Shown here: one piece after another, positions 44,871 to 53,694 of the stretch | Numbering within the stretch: the first letter of the stretch is position 1 | Layout: every line of letters begins with the position of its first letter | Notes under the pieces: model-generated | What the model was told of the DNA's origin: nothing | Seen by the model: only the letters and a program-made list of their open reading frames with translations | Databases searched by the model: none | NCBI RefSeq assembly: GCF_000498495.1 | Contig: NZ_AVCS01000015.1 | Coordinates: forward strand, 124,001-188,000 | Reading direction: 5' to 3' | Source: Flavobacterium enshiense DK69 | GTDB taxonomy: Bacteria > Bacteroidota > Bacteroidia > Flavobacteriales > Flavobacteriaceae | DNA length: 64,000 bases | Position numbers and translations under genes: made by a program

Positions 44871-45896
44871 ATGAATTTTCTTCGTAAATTACTCTTTCCG
44901 TTCTCCGTTTTGTACGGGTTGGTCACTTCCATACGCAATTTTTTGTTTGATAAGGGGATTTTGAAATCCGTGTCTTTTGATCTTCCGGTTATTGCTGTTG
45001 GGAATTTAAGTGTGGGAGGAACGGGTAAAACGCCTCAGATTGAATATCTGATCCGATTATTGTCGCAAAACTATAAAATAGCAACGCTCAGCCGCGGGTA
45101 TAAACGAAAATCGGAAGGTTTTGTTTTGGCAGATGCTGTTTCCAACGCAGATATTCTAGGCGATGAGCCGTACCAGTTCTGGCAAAAATTCCCGGAAATT
45201 CAGGTAGCGGTAGATGCAAACAGGGTAAATGGGATTACGCAGCTTCTTTCGAAGAAGGATGCGCCTGAAGTTGTTTTGTTGGATGATGCATTTCAGCACC
45301 GAAAGGTAAAGGCAGGGTTTTACATTTTGCTTACGGCTTACAGTGATTTGTATTGTGATGATTTGATATTGCCGGCAGGAAATTTAAGAGAGAGCAGGAG
45401 CGGAGCGGAGCGTGCTGATGTGATAGTGGTTACTAAATGCCCGCCGCAGTTAAATAAAGAACAACAGAATGACATTAAATCGCGATTGAAGGCTACTAAG
45501 GATCAGCAGGTCTTCTTTACATTTATCGACTACGACAGTCGTGTGTTTTCTGAAGAAGGGGAATTTTCGTTAGAAGAAATCATATCGAAAGATAAATTGA
45601 TATTGGCAGGAATCGCTAAGCCGGAGCCTTTTTTTAATTATTTGCAGGCTGAAAAGAATGAAACCTTGGTCTTTCCGGATCATCACGATTTTACACTGCA
45701 GGATATAGAAATCATAAAAGCAAAAGCAAAAGGCAGTATTATCATTACAACCGAAAAGGATTTTGTTCGTTTAAAAGGGAAATTGCCAAAAGAACAATTA
45801 TACTATTTGCCAATAAAGAGTTCGTTTATAACCGCTCAGGAAGATTTTGATAAAACAATTAAGCAATATGTGGGAACAAGTGCAGGAAACCGTTAA
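44871..45896 (+). CDS. lpxK: Tetraacyldisaccharide 4'-kinase LpxK
   Basis: Phosphorylates the 4' position of the lipid A disaccharide at the inner membrane. I chose ATG at 44871 (MNFLRKLLFPFSVLYGLVTS, the membrane-associated N-terminal helix); the longer frame from 44787 lacks conserved sequence. The P-loop is AVGNLSVGGTGKTPQIEYLI (GGTGKT at 49-54), followed by LSRGYKRKSEGF, LLDDAFQHRKV and the acceptor region LPAGNLRESRSGAERAD. The C-terminal part has FPDHHDFT and TTEKDFVRL. Its last 29 bases overlap the PNP gene. Length 341, normal. Confidence 0.95.
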   Translation: MNFLRKLLFPFSVLYGLVTSIRNFLFDKGILKSVSFDLPVIAVGNLSVGGTGKTPQIEYLIRLLSQNYKIATLSRGYKRKSEGFVLADAVSNADILGDEPYQFWQKFPEIQVAVDANRVNGITQLLSKKDAPEVVLLDDAFQHRKVKAGFYILLTAYSDLYCDDLILPAGNLRESRSGAERADVIVVTKCPPQLNKEQQNDIKSRLKATKDQQVFFTFIDYDSRVFSEEGEFSLEEIISKDKLILAGIAKPEPFFNYLQAEKNETLVFPDHHDFTLQDIEIIKAKAKGSIIITTEKDFVRLKGKLPKEQLYYLPIKSSFITAQEDFDKTIKQYVGTSAGNR

Positions 45897-46680
45897 TTAT
45901 ATAAAAGAGGCCACTGGTTTTACTCCGGAATACGGTGTGATTTTGGGTTCTGGTTTGGGTGGATTTACAGATGATATCCAAATAGAACATACATTACCTT
46001 ATAGTAGGATTCCAAATTTTCCGGTTTCTACTGTTGAAGGTCACAAGGGCGCTTTGGTTTTTGGGACTGTCGGAGGAAAAAAAGTAGTTGCCATGCAGGG
46101 CCGTTTTCATTTTTATGAAGGATATGATATGAAGCAGGTTACTTTTCCGGTCCGAGTAATGAAATATTTGGGGGTTGATAAACTTATCGTTTCTAATGCT
46201 TCCGGAGGGGTAAATCCAAATTATAAAGTGGGTTCTGTCGTATTGATAAAAGACCATGTGAATATGATGCCGGAACATCCGCTTCGAGGAAAAAACGACG
46301 AACGTTTTGGGCCTCGTTTTGTAAATATGAGTGAGCCGTACAGTCGAAAAATGATTGATAAAGCCAGAGAAATTGCCGTTTCATTGGGTATTGAGGTTCA
46401 GGAAGGGGTTTATCTTGGGTTGCAGGGGCCTACATTCGAAACGTTGGCGGAATACAAGATGGTTAAAGTATTAGGTTGTGATTGCGTCGGGATGTCAACA
46501 GTTCCTGAGGTTATTGTGGCTAGGCATATGGAGCTGGAAACCTTTGGTATTTCTGTGGTTACAGATATGGGAGACGAAGCAAATATCGAGACGGTTTCTC
46601 ATGCTGAAGTTTTGGAAGCAGCAAAAGAAGCCGAACCTAAAGTCAGAAGCCTAATCAAAAATTTAATTATACAGTATTGA
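45868..46680 (+). CDS. Purine-nucleoside phosphorylase
   Basis: Cleaves purine nucleosides with phosphate to the base and ribose-1-phosphate. ATG at 45868 (270 residues) is the first methionine in frame near the conserved start, and it sits inside lpxK. Family marks are GVILGSGLGGF, VEGHKGALVFGTVGGKKVVA, MQGRFHFYEGYDM, VSNASGGVNPNYKVG, GPTFETLAEYKM and DCVGMSTVPEVIVARH, which fit the trimeric type (PunA/DeoD-II class). Its stop lies 14 bases inside the 3' end of the converging histidine kinase gene. Confidence 0.93.
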   Translation: MWEQVQETVNYIKEATGFTPEYGVILGSGLGGFTDDIQIEHTLPYSRIPNFPVSTVEGHKGALVFGTVGGKKVVAMQGRFHFYEGYDMKQVTFPVRVMKYLGVDKLIVSNASGGVNPNYKVGSVVLIKDHVNMMPEHPLRGKNDERFGPRFVNMSEPYSRKMIDKAREIAVSLGIEVQEGVYLGLQGPTFETLAEYKMVKVLGCDCVGMSTVPEVIVARHMELETFGISVVTDMGDEANIETVSHAEVLEAAKEAEPKVRSLIKNLIIQY

Positions 46681-48862
46681 TTCTTTGGCAGATGGTGACT
46701 GCTATGACTTCATAGAATTTGTCCGGATCAAACGGTTTTGTAATTACATCAGTCATTCCGTAAGAAAGCAGCATTTCCTTGTTTTCATCCAAAGAAATTG
46801 CTGTAAGTGCAATGATGGGGGTTTCCTGATTAAATTTTCGAATATGTTCTGTAGCGATGGTTCCGTTGATTCCTGGAAGATGGACGTCCATTAAAACCAA
46901 ATCATAAGCATTGTCACGCATATGTTCTACAGCGTCTTCGCCATTTTCAATTATATGGCAATGCATTTTCTTTCTTTCCAGCATTTTCTGCGTAATCATC
47001 TGATTGATTTTGTTGTCTTCAACCAAAAGGATTTTTTTGCCTACCAGTAAACTTTCATCATAGACAGGCTCTGTTCTTTTCTCGATTACATTATTGCTGA
47101 TGTTGAAAGAAACATCAAAATGGAAGCGCGACCCTTTACCTTCTTCACTTTCCAGTTTGATTTTGCCTCCCAGTAAAGCGACAAGTCTTTTGACAATGGC
47201 AAGTCCCAGACCGGTACCGCCATATTTTCGGTTTATTTCTACGGAGCCTTGGGTGAAACTGTCAAAAATTGTGTTCAGTCGGTCTTTAGGTATTCCTATT
47301 CCGGTATCGCGTACTTCAAAATGTATCTTGACAGAATTTGTTTTTTCTTTTTTGATTGTTGCTGAAACCCAGACATTTCCGTTTGTTGTGAACTTAATGG
47401 CGTTGTTGATAAGATTGATGAAAATCTGAGACAATTTTGTTGGGTCCCCAATTAAAGTGGAAGGAATCTTTTCATCAATTTCAAGATGGTAAACTGTTTT
47501 GTTTTTGTTCGCTATTTCTGAGAATGAACCTACGATATTTTCAAGTAAATCCCTTAAGTCGAAGTCGATGTTTTCTACTTCCACGGCATCGGATTCAACA
47601 CGGTTGATTTCAAGGATGTCGTTTATGAATGTCAGTAGATAATTTCCCGAAAACTTCAATGAATTAAGGTAATTCATCTGGGTGGGTTTCGGGTTGTCTT
47701 CAATCAGGATATGCGTGATTCCATTAATGGCGTTCAACGGGGTTCGTAATTCATGGCTTACCGTTGAAAGGAATTCTGCACGTGCTTTTGATGCTCTTTC
47801 CGCTTTTTCCTTTTCAATTTCAAGCTCCTGGTTTTTGTCTTTCAGGAGTTGATTTGTTTTTGTTCGGATTATATTGTTTTTGTACAGCGAAAGACTTAAA
47901 AGGGATAGAATGGATATTAAGGCGATACTCAGGATGCTGATTAGTTTGGAGAATTTAATTGATTTTTCCTGTGCTTTGTTTTCTCTGTTTGTCTTGTCAA
48001 TGGATTTTAATTGTTCCATTGCAATATACCTTTCATAAGCTGGTACGTCAGTCGTTTTTGTTCTGATGTTGAAAATAGAATCGCGAAGAACATTGAGCTT
48101 TTTTAAGTAGTTGTGGGCTTTGACTATGTTATCAGTTGATTCGTATAGAGTGCTCAAACGTTTGAGTATCCGTAATTTTTGATTGGTATTGGCGCCTTCT
48201 TTTGAAATTTCATAGGCTTTTTCCAGATTGATGATAGCCGATTGCGGATTAGGTTTAGCGTCAATTTCGGCTAATTCAAAATAAGCTTCCACTTTTGCGT
48301 CGGGAACGGTTTCAAGCGAACCTTTGGCTATGATGGCATTGAATTTTTTTATAGCTTCTTTGGTGTTGCTCTTGCGTTTTTCTATAATCCCCTTTTGAAG
48401 TTCAATTAAATCGGTTGCTTCCGGAACATTTACCGTTTTATATTCGGCCAAAGCCTTGTTGAAATAATTATCGGCAAGATTTAGATTATTTTTTCTAAGA
48501 TAACTTGTTCCAAGGGAATAGTAGCAAAAAGCGCTGTTTGACGAAGCTTCTAAGTCATTGTAAATAGTTATGCTGCGGATGTAATTTTCAATGGCTTCAT
48601 CCTGTCTGTCCAATTCATTGTAAATACTTCCGATGGAAAGATGACTGTCTGCCAGTTCCCGCTGAAGCTTGTTTTTAATGGCATACCGTCTTGCTTTTCG
48701 TGCATAGAGAAGTGCTTTGTCGTAATCAAAGCTGCTCTTGTGGAAATTTGAAACTTCTAGGTAATAGGGTACACTGTCAACATTAATAGTTGCATTTTTC
48801 TCTTGTGAAAAACAATTAAGTTTTGCTATTAATAAAAAGAGTAAAATGTATAAATGCCTCAT
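46667..48862 (-). CDS. Hybrid sensor histidine kinase/response regulator with TPR sensor
   Basis: A 731-residue membrane sensor. After a signal peptide (MRHLYILLFLLIAKLNCFSQ) come about 270 periplasmic residues of TPR repeats (e.g. AIENYIRSITIYNDLEASSN), then one membrane helix (SIALISILSLLSLSLY, about 310-330). The HisKA motif is FLSTVSHELRTPLNAINGIT, the ATPase domain has LINNAIKFT, DTGIGIP and GGTGLGLAIVKRLV, and a receiver domain with the phospho-Asp in LVLMDVHLPGING closes the protein. No separate output regulator is adjacent. It lies 37 bases downstream of gap on the same strand and overlaps PNP tail to tail. Confidence 0.93.
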   Translation of the reverse strand: MRHLYILLFLLIAKLNCFSQEKNATINVDSVPYYLEVSNFHKSSFDYDKALLYARKARRYAIKNKLQRELADSHLSIGSIYNELDRQDEAIENYIRSITIYNDLEASSNSAFCYYSLGTSYLRKNNLNLADNYFNKALAEYKTVNVPEATDLIELQKGIIEKRKSNTKEAIKKFNAIIAKGSLETVPDAKVEAYFELAEIDAKPNPQSAIINLEKAYEISKEGANTNQKLRILKRLSTLYESTDNIVKAHNYLKKLNVLRDSIFNIRTKTTDVPAYERYIAMEQLKSIDKTNRENKAQEKSIKFSKLISILSIALISILSLLSLSLYKNNIIRTKTNQLLKDKNQELEIEKEKAERASKARAEFLSTVSHELRTPLNAINGITHILIEDNPKPTQMNYLNSLKFSGNYLLTFINDILEINRVESDAVEVENIDFDLRDLLENIVGSFSEIANKNKTVYHLEIDEKIPSTLIGDPTKLSQIFINLINNAIKFTTNGNVWVSATIKKEKTNSVKIHFEVRDTGIGIPKDRLNTIFDSFTQGSVEINRKYGGTGLGLAIVKRLVALLGGKIKLESEEGKGSRFHFDVSFNISNNVIEKRTEPVYDESLLVGKKILLVEDNKINQMITQKMLERKKMHCHIIENGEDAVEHMRDNAYDLVLMDVHLPGINGTIATEHIRKFNQETPIIALTAISLDENKEMLLSYGMTDVITKPFDPDKFYEVIAVTICQRINTV

Positions 48863-48899
48863 GTTATATTATGCTCGAAATTCGCATAAATATAGGAAA

Positions 48900-49901
48900 T
48901 TATTTCTTAGAAAGAAAACTTATGAGGTCAATTATTCGTGAAGAATAGCCAATTTCATTGTCATACCATCCGACAACTTTAACCATTTTGTCAATTACAG
49001 ATGTCAGTTGGGCATCAAAAAGACAGGAGTTAGTATTGCCTAAAATGTCAACAGAAACAATGGGGTCTTCCGTGTAATCAAGGATGTTTTTAAGTTCGTT
49101 TTCAGATGCTTTTTTAAAAGCGTTGTTGATTTCCTCAATCGAAACTTCTCTTTTTACGTTGAAAGTTATGTCGGTCAAAGAACCGTCCGGAACCGGGACC
49201 CTGATACCGCAGCCTCCCATTTTTCCTTCTAAATGAGGAAAGATTTTTGTGATAGCTTTTGCAGCCCCAGTGGTTGTGGGAACAATGGATTGCGAGGCGC
49301 CTCGGGCTCTTCTTAAATCTTTATGCGGCTGGTCATGTAAACTTTGATCTGTTGTAAACGAATGGACAGTGGTAATATAAGCCTGTTCAATGCCGCATAA
49401 CTCCTCAATGACTTTAATCATCGGAGCCGCATTATTAGTTGTACAGCTTGCATTGGATACAATCTGTTCTGTTCCGTCCAGGATGTGTTCATTTACGCCT
49501 AAAACGACCGTTTTTATCAATTCTGTTTCCGAAGGGGCCGAGAGGATAACTCTTTTTGCTCCTGCCGTAATATGCTGACTGATGTCCTCAAAGGTTTTAT
49601 GTTTTCCCGTGGATTCAATTACAAAATCGATATTGGAACTGCTCCAGTCAAGATCTGAAATTTTCTTTTCATTGAAGAATAAAAAGGGCTTTCCGTCAAC
49701 AATGATCGTGTCATCGGTTGAGGTAACGGTATAAGGCAATACTCCGTGAATGCTGTCGTATTTCACCAGATGAGCCATGGTTTTTATATCGGCAATGTCG
49801 TTAATAGCAATTACTTCAATCGTGGGATGATTGAGTAATAATCGGAACAGATTACGGCCAATACGACCAAATCCGTTTATTGCTATTCGTGTTTTAGACA
49901 T
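48900..49901 (-). CDS. gap: Type I glyceraldehyde-3-phosphate dehydrogenase
   Basis: Glycolytic or gluconeogenic enzyme of 333 residues. The NAD-binding start reads RIAINGFGRIGRNLFRLLLN with Asp35 in INDIAD favouring NAD over NADP. The catalytic Cys153 is in SNASCTTNNAAP and His180 in TTVHSFTTDQ. HSFTTDQ resembles GapB more than the HSYTATQ of GapA, so this may be a second or anabolic copy. It starts six bases after lipA, an unusual partner, and the hybrid kinase follows. Confidence 0.93.
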   Translation of the reverse strand: MSKTRIAINGFGRIGRNLFRLLLNHPTIEVIAINDIADIKTMAHLVKYDSIHGVLPYTVTSTDDTIIVDGKPFLFFNEKKISDLDWSSSNIDFVIESTGKHKTFEDISQHITAGAKRVILSAPSETELIKTVVLGVNEHILDGTEQIVSNASCTTNNAAPMIKVIEELCGIEQAYITTVHSFTTDQSLHDQPHKDLRRARGASQSIVPTTTGAAKAITKIFPHLEGKMGGCGIRVPVPDGSLTDITFNVKREVSIEEINNAFKKASENELKNILDYTEDPIVSVDILGNTNSCLFDAQLTSVIDKMVKVVGWYDNEIGYSSRIIDLISFLSKK

Positions 49902-49907
49902 TCGGAA

Positions 49908-50780
49908 TTATAAAATATGTTTTTGAGCGTGGTAAGAGGAACGTACTAACGCGCCACTTTCAACATGACGGAAGCCTAACTCTTTTCCGATCTGCTCATA
50001 TTTTGCAAATTGTTCCGGCGTGATGAATTCCTTAACCGGTAAGTGTTTTTTGCTTGGCTGTAAATACTGTCCGATAGTTACGATATCCACGTTGGCTTCG
50101 CGCAAATCTTTCATTGTTTGGATTACTTCTTCTTCGGTTTCGCCAAGGCCAAGCATGATCCCTGACTTGGTTCTGCGGATACCTTGATCTTTTAAATATT
50201 TTAAAACAGCTAAACTTCTGTCGTATTTTGCCTGGATGCGCACCTCGCGGGTTAATCGACGAACGGTTTCCATGTTGTGGGAAACAACTTCCGGGCTAAC
50301 TTCAACGATTCGGTCAATGTTTCTTTCCACTCCCTGAAAATCTGGAATCAGTGTTTCTAGAGTTGTTTCCGGATTCATTCTTCGGATAGCCTTTACGGTT
50401 TCCGCCCAAATGATGGAACCCATATCCTTGATATCGTCACGGTCAACACTTGTTATTACCGCGTGTTTTATGTTCATGATTTTGATGGAACGGGCAACTT
50501 TTTCCGGTTCATCCCAATCCACTGTTTCCGGTCTTCCTGTTTTTACACCGCAAAATCCACATGAACGCGTACAAACATTTCCAAGAATCATGAAAGTAGC
50601 GGTTCCGTCCCCCCAGCATTCGCCCATGTTAGGACAACTTCCTGAAGTACAGATAGTGTTTAGGCTGTATTTGTCAACCAATCCTCTTAATTCAGTGTAT
50701 TTTTTGCCGGTAGGAAGCTTTACGCGCAACCATTTTGGTTTTCCTGTGGGAACTATATTGGATTCTAAAACCGTGTTCAT
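49908..50780 (-). CDS. lipA: Lipoyl synthase
   Basis: Radical SAM enzyme that inserts sulfur into octanoyl groups of 2-oxoacid dehydrogenases and the glycine cleavage H protein. I chose ATG at 50780 (290 residues); the longer frame starts with TTG and adds no conserved sequence. The auxiliary cluster motif is [14 protein letters not shown] (C-x4-C-x5-C), and the radical SAM cluster is [10 protein letters not shown]. Late marks are [15 protein letters not shown] and the C-terminal VRSSYHAQ with the conserved RSSY. It heads a minus-strand run lipA-gap-kinase. Confidence 0.95.
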   Translation of the reverse strand: MNTVLESNIVPTGKPKWLRVKLPTGKKYTELRGLVDKYSLNTICTSGSCPNMGECWGDGTATFMILGNVCTRSCGFCGVKTGRPETVDWDEPEKVARSIKIMNIKHAVITSVDRDDIKDMGSIIWAETVKAIRRMNPETTLETLIPDFQGVERNIDRIVEVSPEVVSHNMETVRRLTREVRIQAKYDRSLAVLKYLKDQGIRRTKSGIMLGLGETEEEVIQTMKDLREANVDIVTIGQYLQPSKKHLPVKEFITPEQFAKYEQIGKELGFRHVESGALVRSSYHAQKHIL

Positions 50781-50937
50781 CTTCTCAAAATATTTGTGCA
50801 AAGATAAGCATTGTTGTTAATCTGACGATTCGTTTAACGCATTTTTAATAGGATAGGTTGGATAGTTTTCCGGTGTTTTTTCTGTCCGGATAAAAAATAC
50901 TATTTTAGCGGTTAATCATTTTAAAAGCCAAAATCCG

Positions 50938-52098
50938 ATGAAAGTAACCAAATTGTTCGCAGACTTTTTTGAAAGTGAAAAAGCCTCCGGAATTATTTTG
51001 ATTATATGCACAATTGTCTCTCTGGTTCTGGCGAATTCTATAGTTAGGGAAAATTATGAGCAAATATGGCATTACCAACTGGGGCATCATTCGGTGGAAC
51101 ATTGGATAAATGACGGACTGATGACCATCTTCTTTTTATTGATCGGATTGGAGTTGGAACGAGAGGTCTATATTGGTGAACTGTCTAGGATTAAGAATGC
51201 GCTTTTGCCTATAATTGCTGCCATAGGAGGGATGTTGATTCCGGCGGGAATTTATATGGTTTTTAATTTCGGTACTCCTACTCAGCCGGGTGCTGGGATT
51301 CCGATGGCAACCGATATTGCTTTTGCTTTGGGTACTTTGTCGTTACTGGGAAATCGGGTGCCGACATCTTTAAAAGTTTTTTTAACCGCCTTGGCTGTTA
51401 TTGATGATCTTGGGGCGATTTTAGTAATTGCTTTTTTTTATACCGATAATCTTTCACTGTTCAATTTAGGCATTGCTTCAGGGATTATGGGAGTGTTATT
51501 CATTTTTAATCGGATGAAAGTGCACAATTGGATTCCTTACATAATTGGCGGAATAGGAATGTGGTATTTTATGCTGAATTCCGGAATTCATGCTACTATT
51601 TCAGGGGTTTTGCTGGCGTTTGTGATTCCGTTTGGGGATGGAAGCGAGAAAACGATTTCCTCAAAGGTGCAGCATTTTCTTCATAAGCCGGTGGCCTTTT
51701 TTGTTTTGCCGGTTTTTGCTTTGGCTAATACGGCTATTTTTATTGAAAGTGGCTGGGTTGAAGGATTGATTCATGAGAACAGCATTGGTATTTTTCTGGG
51801 ATTAGTAACAGGTAAGCCTCTCGGAATTTTGATATTTTGTTTTCTTGCTGTCGCTTTGGGTTGGTGTAGTTTGCCTCCCGGGGTAAAATGGAAGCATGTT
51901 TTAGCTGTCGGTTTTATGGCGGGTATCGGCTTCACTATGTCTATTTTTATCACTCTTTTGGCATTTAAATCATATCCTGAAGCTGTTACGGTTTCTAAAA
52001 TAGCGATTATGATTTCGTCTCTTGTTGCGGGGATTATCGGATATGCTTTTCTTAACAGTACCCTTAAAGGGAATGAGGTTCATGAAGAAGAATTATAA
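50938..52098 (+). CDS. nhaA: Na+/H+ antiporter NhaA
   Basis: Inner-membrane sodium/proton exchanger for pH and sodium balance. The 386 residues form about twelve helices. The ion-binding aspartates are in the AVIDDLGAILVIAFFYTDN segment, and PMATDIAFALGTLSLLG and HATISGVLLAFVIP are further signatures. The N-terminal helix start FFLLIGLELEREVYIGELS matches the family. It is transcribed alone; a symmetric hairpin follows at once. Confidence 0.96.
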   Translation: MKVTKLFADFFESEKASGIILIICTIVSLVLANSIVRENYEQIWHYQLGHHSVEHWINDGLMTIFFLLIGLELEREVYIGELSRIKNALLPIIAAIGGMLIPAGIYMVFNFGTPTQPGAGIPMATDIAFALGTLSLLGNRVPTSLKVFLTALAVIDDLGAILVIAFFYTDNLSLFNLGIASGIMGVLFIFNRMKVHNWIPYIIGGIGMWYFMLNSGIHATISGVLLAFVIPFGDGSEKTISSKVQHFLHKPVAFFVLPVFALANTAIFIESGWVEGLIHENSIGIFLGLVTGKPLGILIFCFLAVALGWCSLPPGVKWKHVLAVGFMAGIGFTMSIFITLLAFKSYPEAVTVSKIAIMISSLVAGIIGYAFLNSTLKGNEVHEEEL

Positions 52099-52128
52099 AA
52101 AAAAGCAAAACCGGAGTTTTGCTTTTTT
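52095..52128. terminator. Bidirectional terminator between nhaA and the TonB gene
   Basis: AAAAGCAAAAC / GTTTTGCTTTT with loop CGGA (52101-52126), T on both outgoing strands. Confidence 0.85.
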
Positions 52129-52963
52129 ATTGGATATTAACGGTGATGGGCAGGGTGTAAGCGGTTCTTACGGGCTTTCCGTTTTTATAACCCGGAGTCC
52201 ATTTTGTATTCATGCTTTTTAAAACCCTTTCCGCTTCTTTGCCAAGGTTGTACCCCGGATCTTTCGTTACTTTAATATTTGAAAGTGTTCCGTCTTTTTC
52301 AATGACAAAATAAACGATCACTCGCAACGATTTAACGTTTTCGTCTACCTCGGGTGTTTTGAATTTTTTTCCGACAGTATTTAGGAAAGCAGCTACGCCG
52401 CCCGGATACTGAGGCATCACTTCTAATGTTCCGGGTATTTCAACAGTGGAATTATTTCCGTCTCCATTTTCAGAACCTTTGGAATCAGTTACCGCTGTTA
52501 CGGCTGCAGTGTTACTGTTACTTTCATTGCCATCCTGATTTATCGTTCCGATTTTTCCTGTTTCTAATTCTTCGTTTCGTGTTGCCTCTTCCGTCACATT
52601 CTCCTTTTTCGCCGTAACTATGTTGACATATTTGATAACTTTTTCGTTTGTTAAAGGTTTTGAATCAGCAGGACCAATATCTTTTTTTTCAGGTTCTTCC
52701 TTTATAAATGTATCTGCATCTACCAGTATGATATCGTCATCGGGAGTGAAGGGAGTGACATCTGCAGTAACTTTTTTAGGTTCCAGATAGTTAATTAACA
52801 TCGGGATTGCTGCCACGCCACCTAATAAAAGGATTGCAGAGAAAAAGGCTTTTACTGTTGTTTTTGGATTTTCAGATCTTAACTGATAAGCGCCATAGGC
52901 TTTGTTTCTACCTTCGAAAACCATGTTAAGCCAACCGGTTTCGTAAATGTTGATTTTGGACAT
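52127..52963 (-). CDS. Energy transducer TonB
   Basis: A 278-residue TonB protein that couples the proton motive force to outer-membrane receptors. The cytoplasmic N-terminus (MSKINIYETGWLNMVFEGRN) and the following KAYGAYQLR are typical of the Bacteroidota type. One membrane helix (about 40-60) precedes a long linker rich in Glu, Lys, Asn and Ser. The C-terminal TonB domain has MPQYPGGVAAFLNTVGKKF, VYFVIEKDGTLSNIKVTKDP and NTKWTPGYKNGKPVRTAY. ExbB/ExbD are not adjacent. It lies downstream of an ECF sigma gene, 161 bases away. Confidence 0.93.
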   Translation of the reverse strand: MSKINIYETGWLNMVFEGRNKAYGAYQLRSENPKTTVKAFFSAILLLGGVAAIPMLINYLEPKKVTADVTPFTPDDDIILVDADTFIKEEPEKKDIGPADSKPLTNEKVIKYVNIVTAKKENVTEEATRNEELETGKIGTINQDGNESNSNTAAVTAVTDSKGSENGDGNNSTVEIPGTLEVMPQYPGGVAAFLNTVGKKFKTPEVDENVKSLRVIVYFVIEKDGTLSNIKVTKDPGYNLGKEAERVLKSMNTKWTPGYKNGKPVRTAYTLPITVNIQ

Positions 52964-53124
52964 GATAAATAGTTTTAAGGTTAAATAAATAGTTTTATTA
53001 AATAACGAAAAACTATGCTATCATAGTATTTAAAATGTTAAAAAAACATAAGAAAAATCATTTGTTAACATTTGAGATAAGAATAAGGTGTGTGAAGGTG
53101 GTAATTTAGTAAAAGAAAAACAGT

Positions 53125-53694
53125 TTATTTGTGTTTTTGCTGAATGATTTCCGCTAGGAGTTTCTTGGCGCGTAAAAGCTTGATTTTTACATTATTTAAA
53201 GGTTCGCCGAGCTCATCGGCAATTTCCTGATAACTCATTTCTTGAAAATAACGTAATTGTATTACTTCCTGATAGGCTGGTTTCAATTCTTTTATGAACA
53301 AAAGCAGTCGGGCAAGGTTTTGTTCTTTGATTATTTCGTCTTCAACACTTGGAGTGGTGTCGGCTATATCGTAAGCCTGTCGGTCTTCTTCATCATTGAA
53401 GTCTACAAATAATGACGATTTCTTCTTTCGAAGCATGTCGATATGTACATTTTTGGCGATAGCAATTAACCAGGTGTTGAACCCGAATTCAGGATTGTAG
53501 GTTGCGATTTTATCGAATGCTTTTGCAAAAGTTTCAATGACGATGTCTTCGGTGTCGGTTTCGTTTTCTGTGCGTTTAAGCATGAACCCGTAAACTTCAT
53601 TCCAAAAAAAATCCAATAAAAAAGTAAAGGCTATCTGGTCGCCCTTTTTAGCCTTTTCAATGTTTTTCTGTATGATTTCCGAAGTTATTTCCAA
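53125..53694 (-). CDS. ECF-type RNA polymerase sigma factor
   Basis: A 189-residue sigma-70 family factor with region 2 (about 18-85; DTEDIVIETFAKAFDKIATY, then FGFNTWLIAIAKNVHIDMLR) and region 4 (about 125-180; LKPAYQEVIQLRYFQEMSYQ, then EIADELGEPLNNVKIKLLRA), which is the complete ECF layout. No anti-sigma factor gene lies beside it. Its ATG sits inside the end of the glycosyltransferase gene (10-base overlap), so the two are coupled. Target promoters are unknown. Confidence 0.93.
   Translation of the reverse strand: MEITSEIIQKNIEKAKKGDQIAFTFLLDFFWNEVYGFMLKRTENETDTEDIVIETFAKAFDKIATYNPEFGFNTWLIAIAKNVHIDMLRKKKSSLFVDFNDEEDRQAYDIADTTPSVEDEIIKEQNLARLLLFIKELKPAYQEVIQLRYFQEMSYQEIADELGEPLNNVKIKLLRAKKLLAEIIQQKHK

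Noticed and set aside
45406..45420. GGAGC-like repeat (AGGAGCGGAGCGGAGCG) inside lpxK
   Set aside because: It encodes the conserved acceptor region RSGAERAD of LpxK; too short and constrained to be a variable repeat.
48862..48899. Separate promoter or terminator between gap and the kinase gene
   Set aside because: The 37-base gap shows no hairpin and no TAnnTTTG box on the minus strand.
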